Source: Desulfobulbaceae bacterium
GTDB lineage: Bacteria; Desulfobacterota; Desulfobulbia; Desulfobulbales; SURF-16
Assembly: GCA_020444175.1 (NCBI GenBank)
Contig: JAHLLM010000002.1
Coordinates: 169,494-233,493, forward strand
Direction: 5' to 3'
Length of the DNA stretch: 64,000 bases
Below, piece after piece: positions 63,913 through 64,000 of the stretch; the stretch's first letter is position 1; each line of letters begins with the position of its first letter. Under the pieces are notes generated by a model, which had not been told where the DNA came from, made no database searches, and saw only the letters and a program-made list of their open reading frames with translations. Made by a program: the position numbers and the translations under genes.

Positions 63913-64000
63913 GTATCTATTCAGCGAGGGCTCGAAATGGGCCTCCACTCCAGGCCGTAACTATTCAGATGTGCCTTAGATTTGGACAAGCAGGCCTGCG
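63913..64000. mobile_element. Miniature element family E, copy 2 (cut by window edge)
   Basis: Begins GTATCTATTCAGCGAGGGCT and matches the reverse complement of the right part of copy E1 (24289-24493) for about 70 bp with few changes, including an internal cgtaactattcag. The remainder lies outside the window. Confidence 0.6.

Overview
The window looks like a chromosome segment of an anaerobic Desulfobacterota (deltaproteobacterial) organism, probably close to the Desulfobulbales. This is an inference from gene content and order: a secY-map-infA-rpmJ-rpsM-rpsK-rpsD-rpoA-rplQ ribosomal operon without adk, indolepyruvate:ferredoxin oxidoreductase next to paired phenylacetate-CoA ligases, a nonaheme cytochrome lipoprotein, Kdo/Lpt envelope genes, and intergenic regions full of small palindromic elements. 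No rRNA, tRNA or complete insertion sequence with a transposase was seen.

Layout. 1-4916: end of the ribosomal protein operon, closed by a perfect 26-bp hairpin. 5275-6180: a miniature element, a dodecin-like gene and a cold-shock gene. 6225-17124 (minus strand): aromatic/branched amino-acid catabolism. A Liv-type ABC importer (livKHMGF) lies with two PaaK-type aryl-CoA ligases, an ACT-domain protein and IorAB; together they would import amino acids and convert aryl-pyruvates to aryl-acetyl-CoA and acids with ferredoxin reduction. 17849-20753: thiFSGH (thiamine thiazole synthesis), with miniature elements before thiF, between thiF and thiS, and after thiH. 21030-23363: a stand-alone AICAR formyltransferase and an exported ATP-dependent DNA ligase. 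23602-25712: a toxin-antitoxin pair, clustered small repeats and a four-helix-bundle gene between degenerate octamer repeats.

25725-42248: a complete type I-E CRISPR-Cas locus: cas3-cas8e-cse2-cas7e-cas5e-cas6e, two Fic-domain genes (one a RhuM-Fic fusion), cas1-cas2, then an array of 76 repeats with strict 61-bp period. Cas7e (526 aa) and Cas6e (292 aa) are much longer than the E. coli proteins. The array appears as 71 + 5 repeats. The gap is a 211-bp inverted-repeat element that landed inside one 32-nt spacer and duplicated 9 bp (TACCGAGAA); removing the element and one duplicate restores a spacer of exactly 32 nt.

42492-52811: an aldo/keto reductase, then a minus-strand series (cytochrome, RlpA, porin-like barrel, ABC-type binding lipoprotein, hybrid histidine kinase, HDAC-family deacylase, CBS protein). 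53136-58068: pyrG, a PilT-like ATPase, kdsA, kdsC, lptC. 58253-63879: a small lipoprotein, a ClC transporter with CBS and TrkA-C domains, a coiled-coil protein, an amidohydrolase and an AMP-nucleosidase-like protein.

The most unusual theme is a dense population of non-coding miniature inverted-repeat elements. At least five families can be delimited by matching terminal inverted repeats and target-site duplications: A (103 bp, 4-bp duplication), B (about 190-230 bp, 9-bp), D (160 bp, 9-bp), E (205 bp, 8-bp) and F (211 bp, 9-bp, in the CRISPR spacer). They sit between genes, in a terminator loop, directly upstream of thiF, and inside the CRISPR array.
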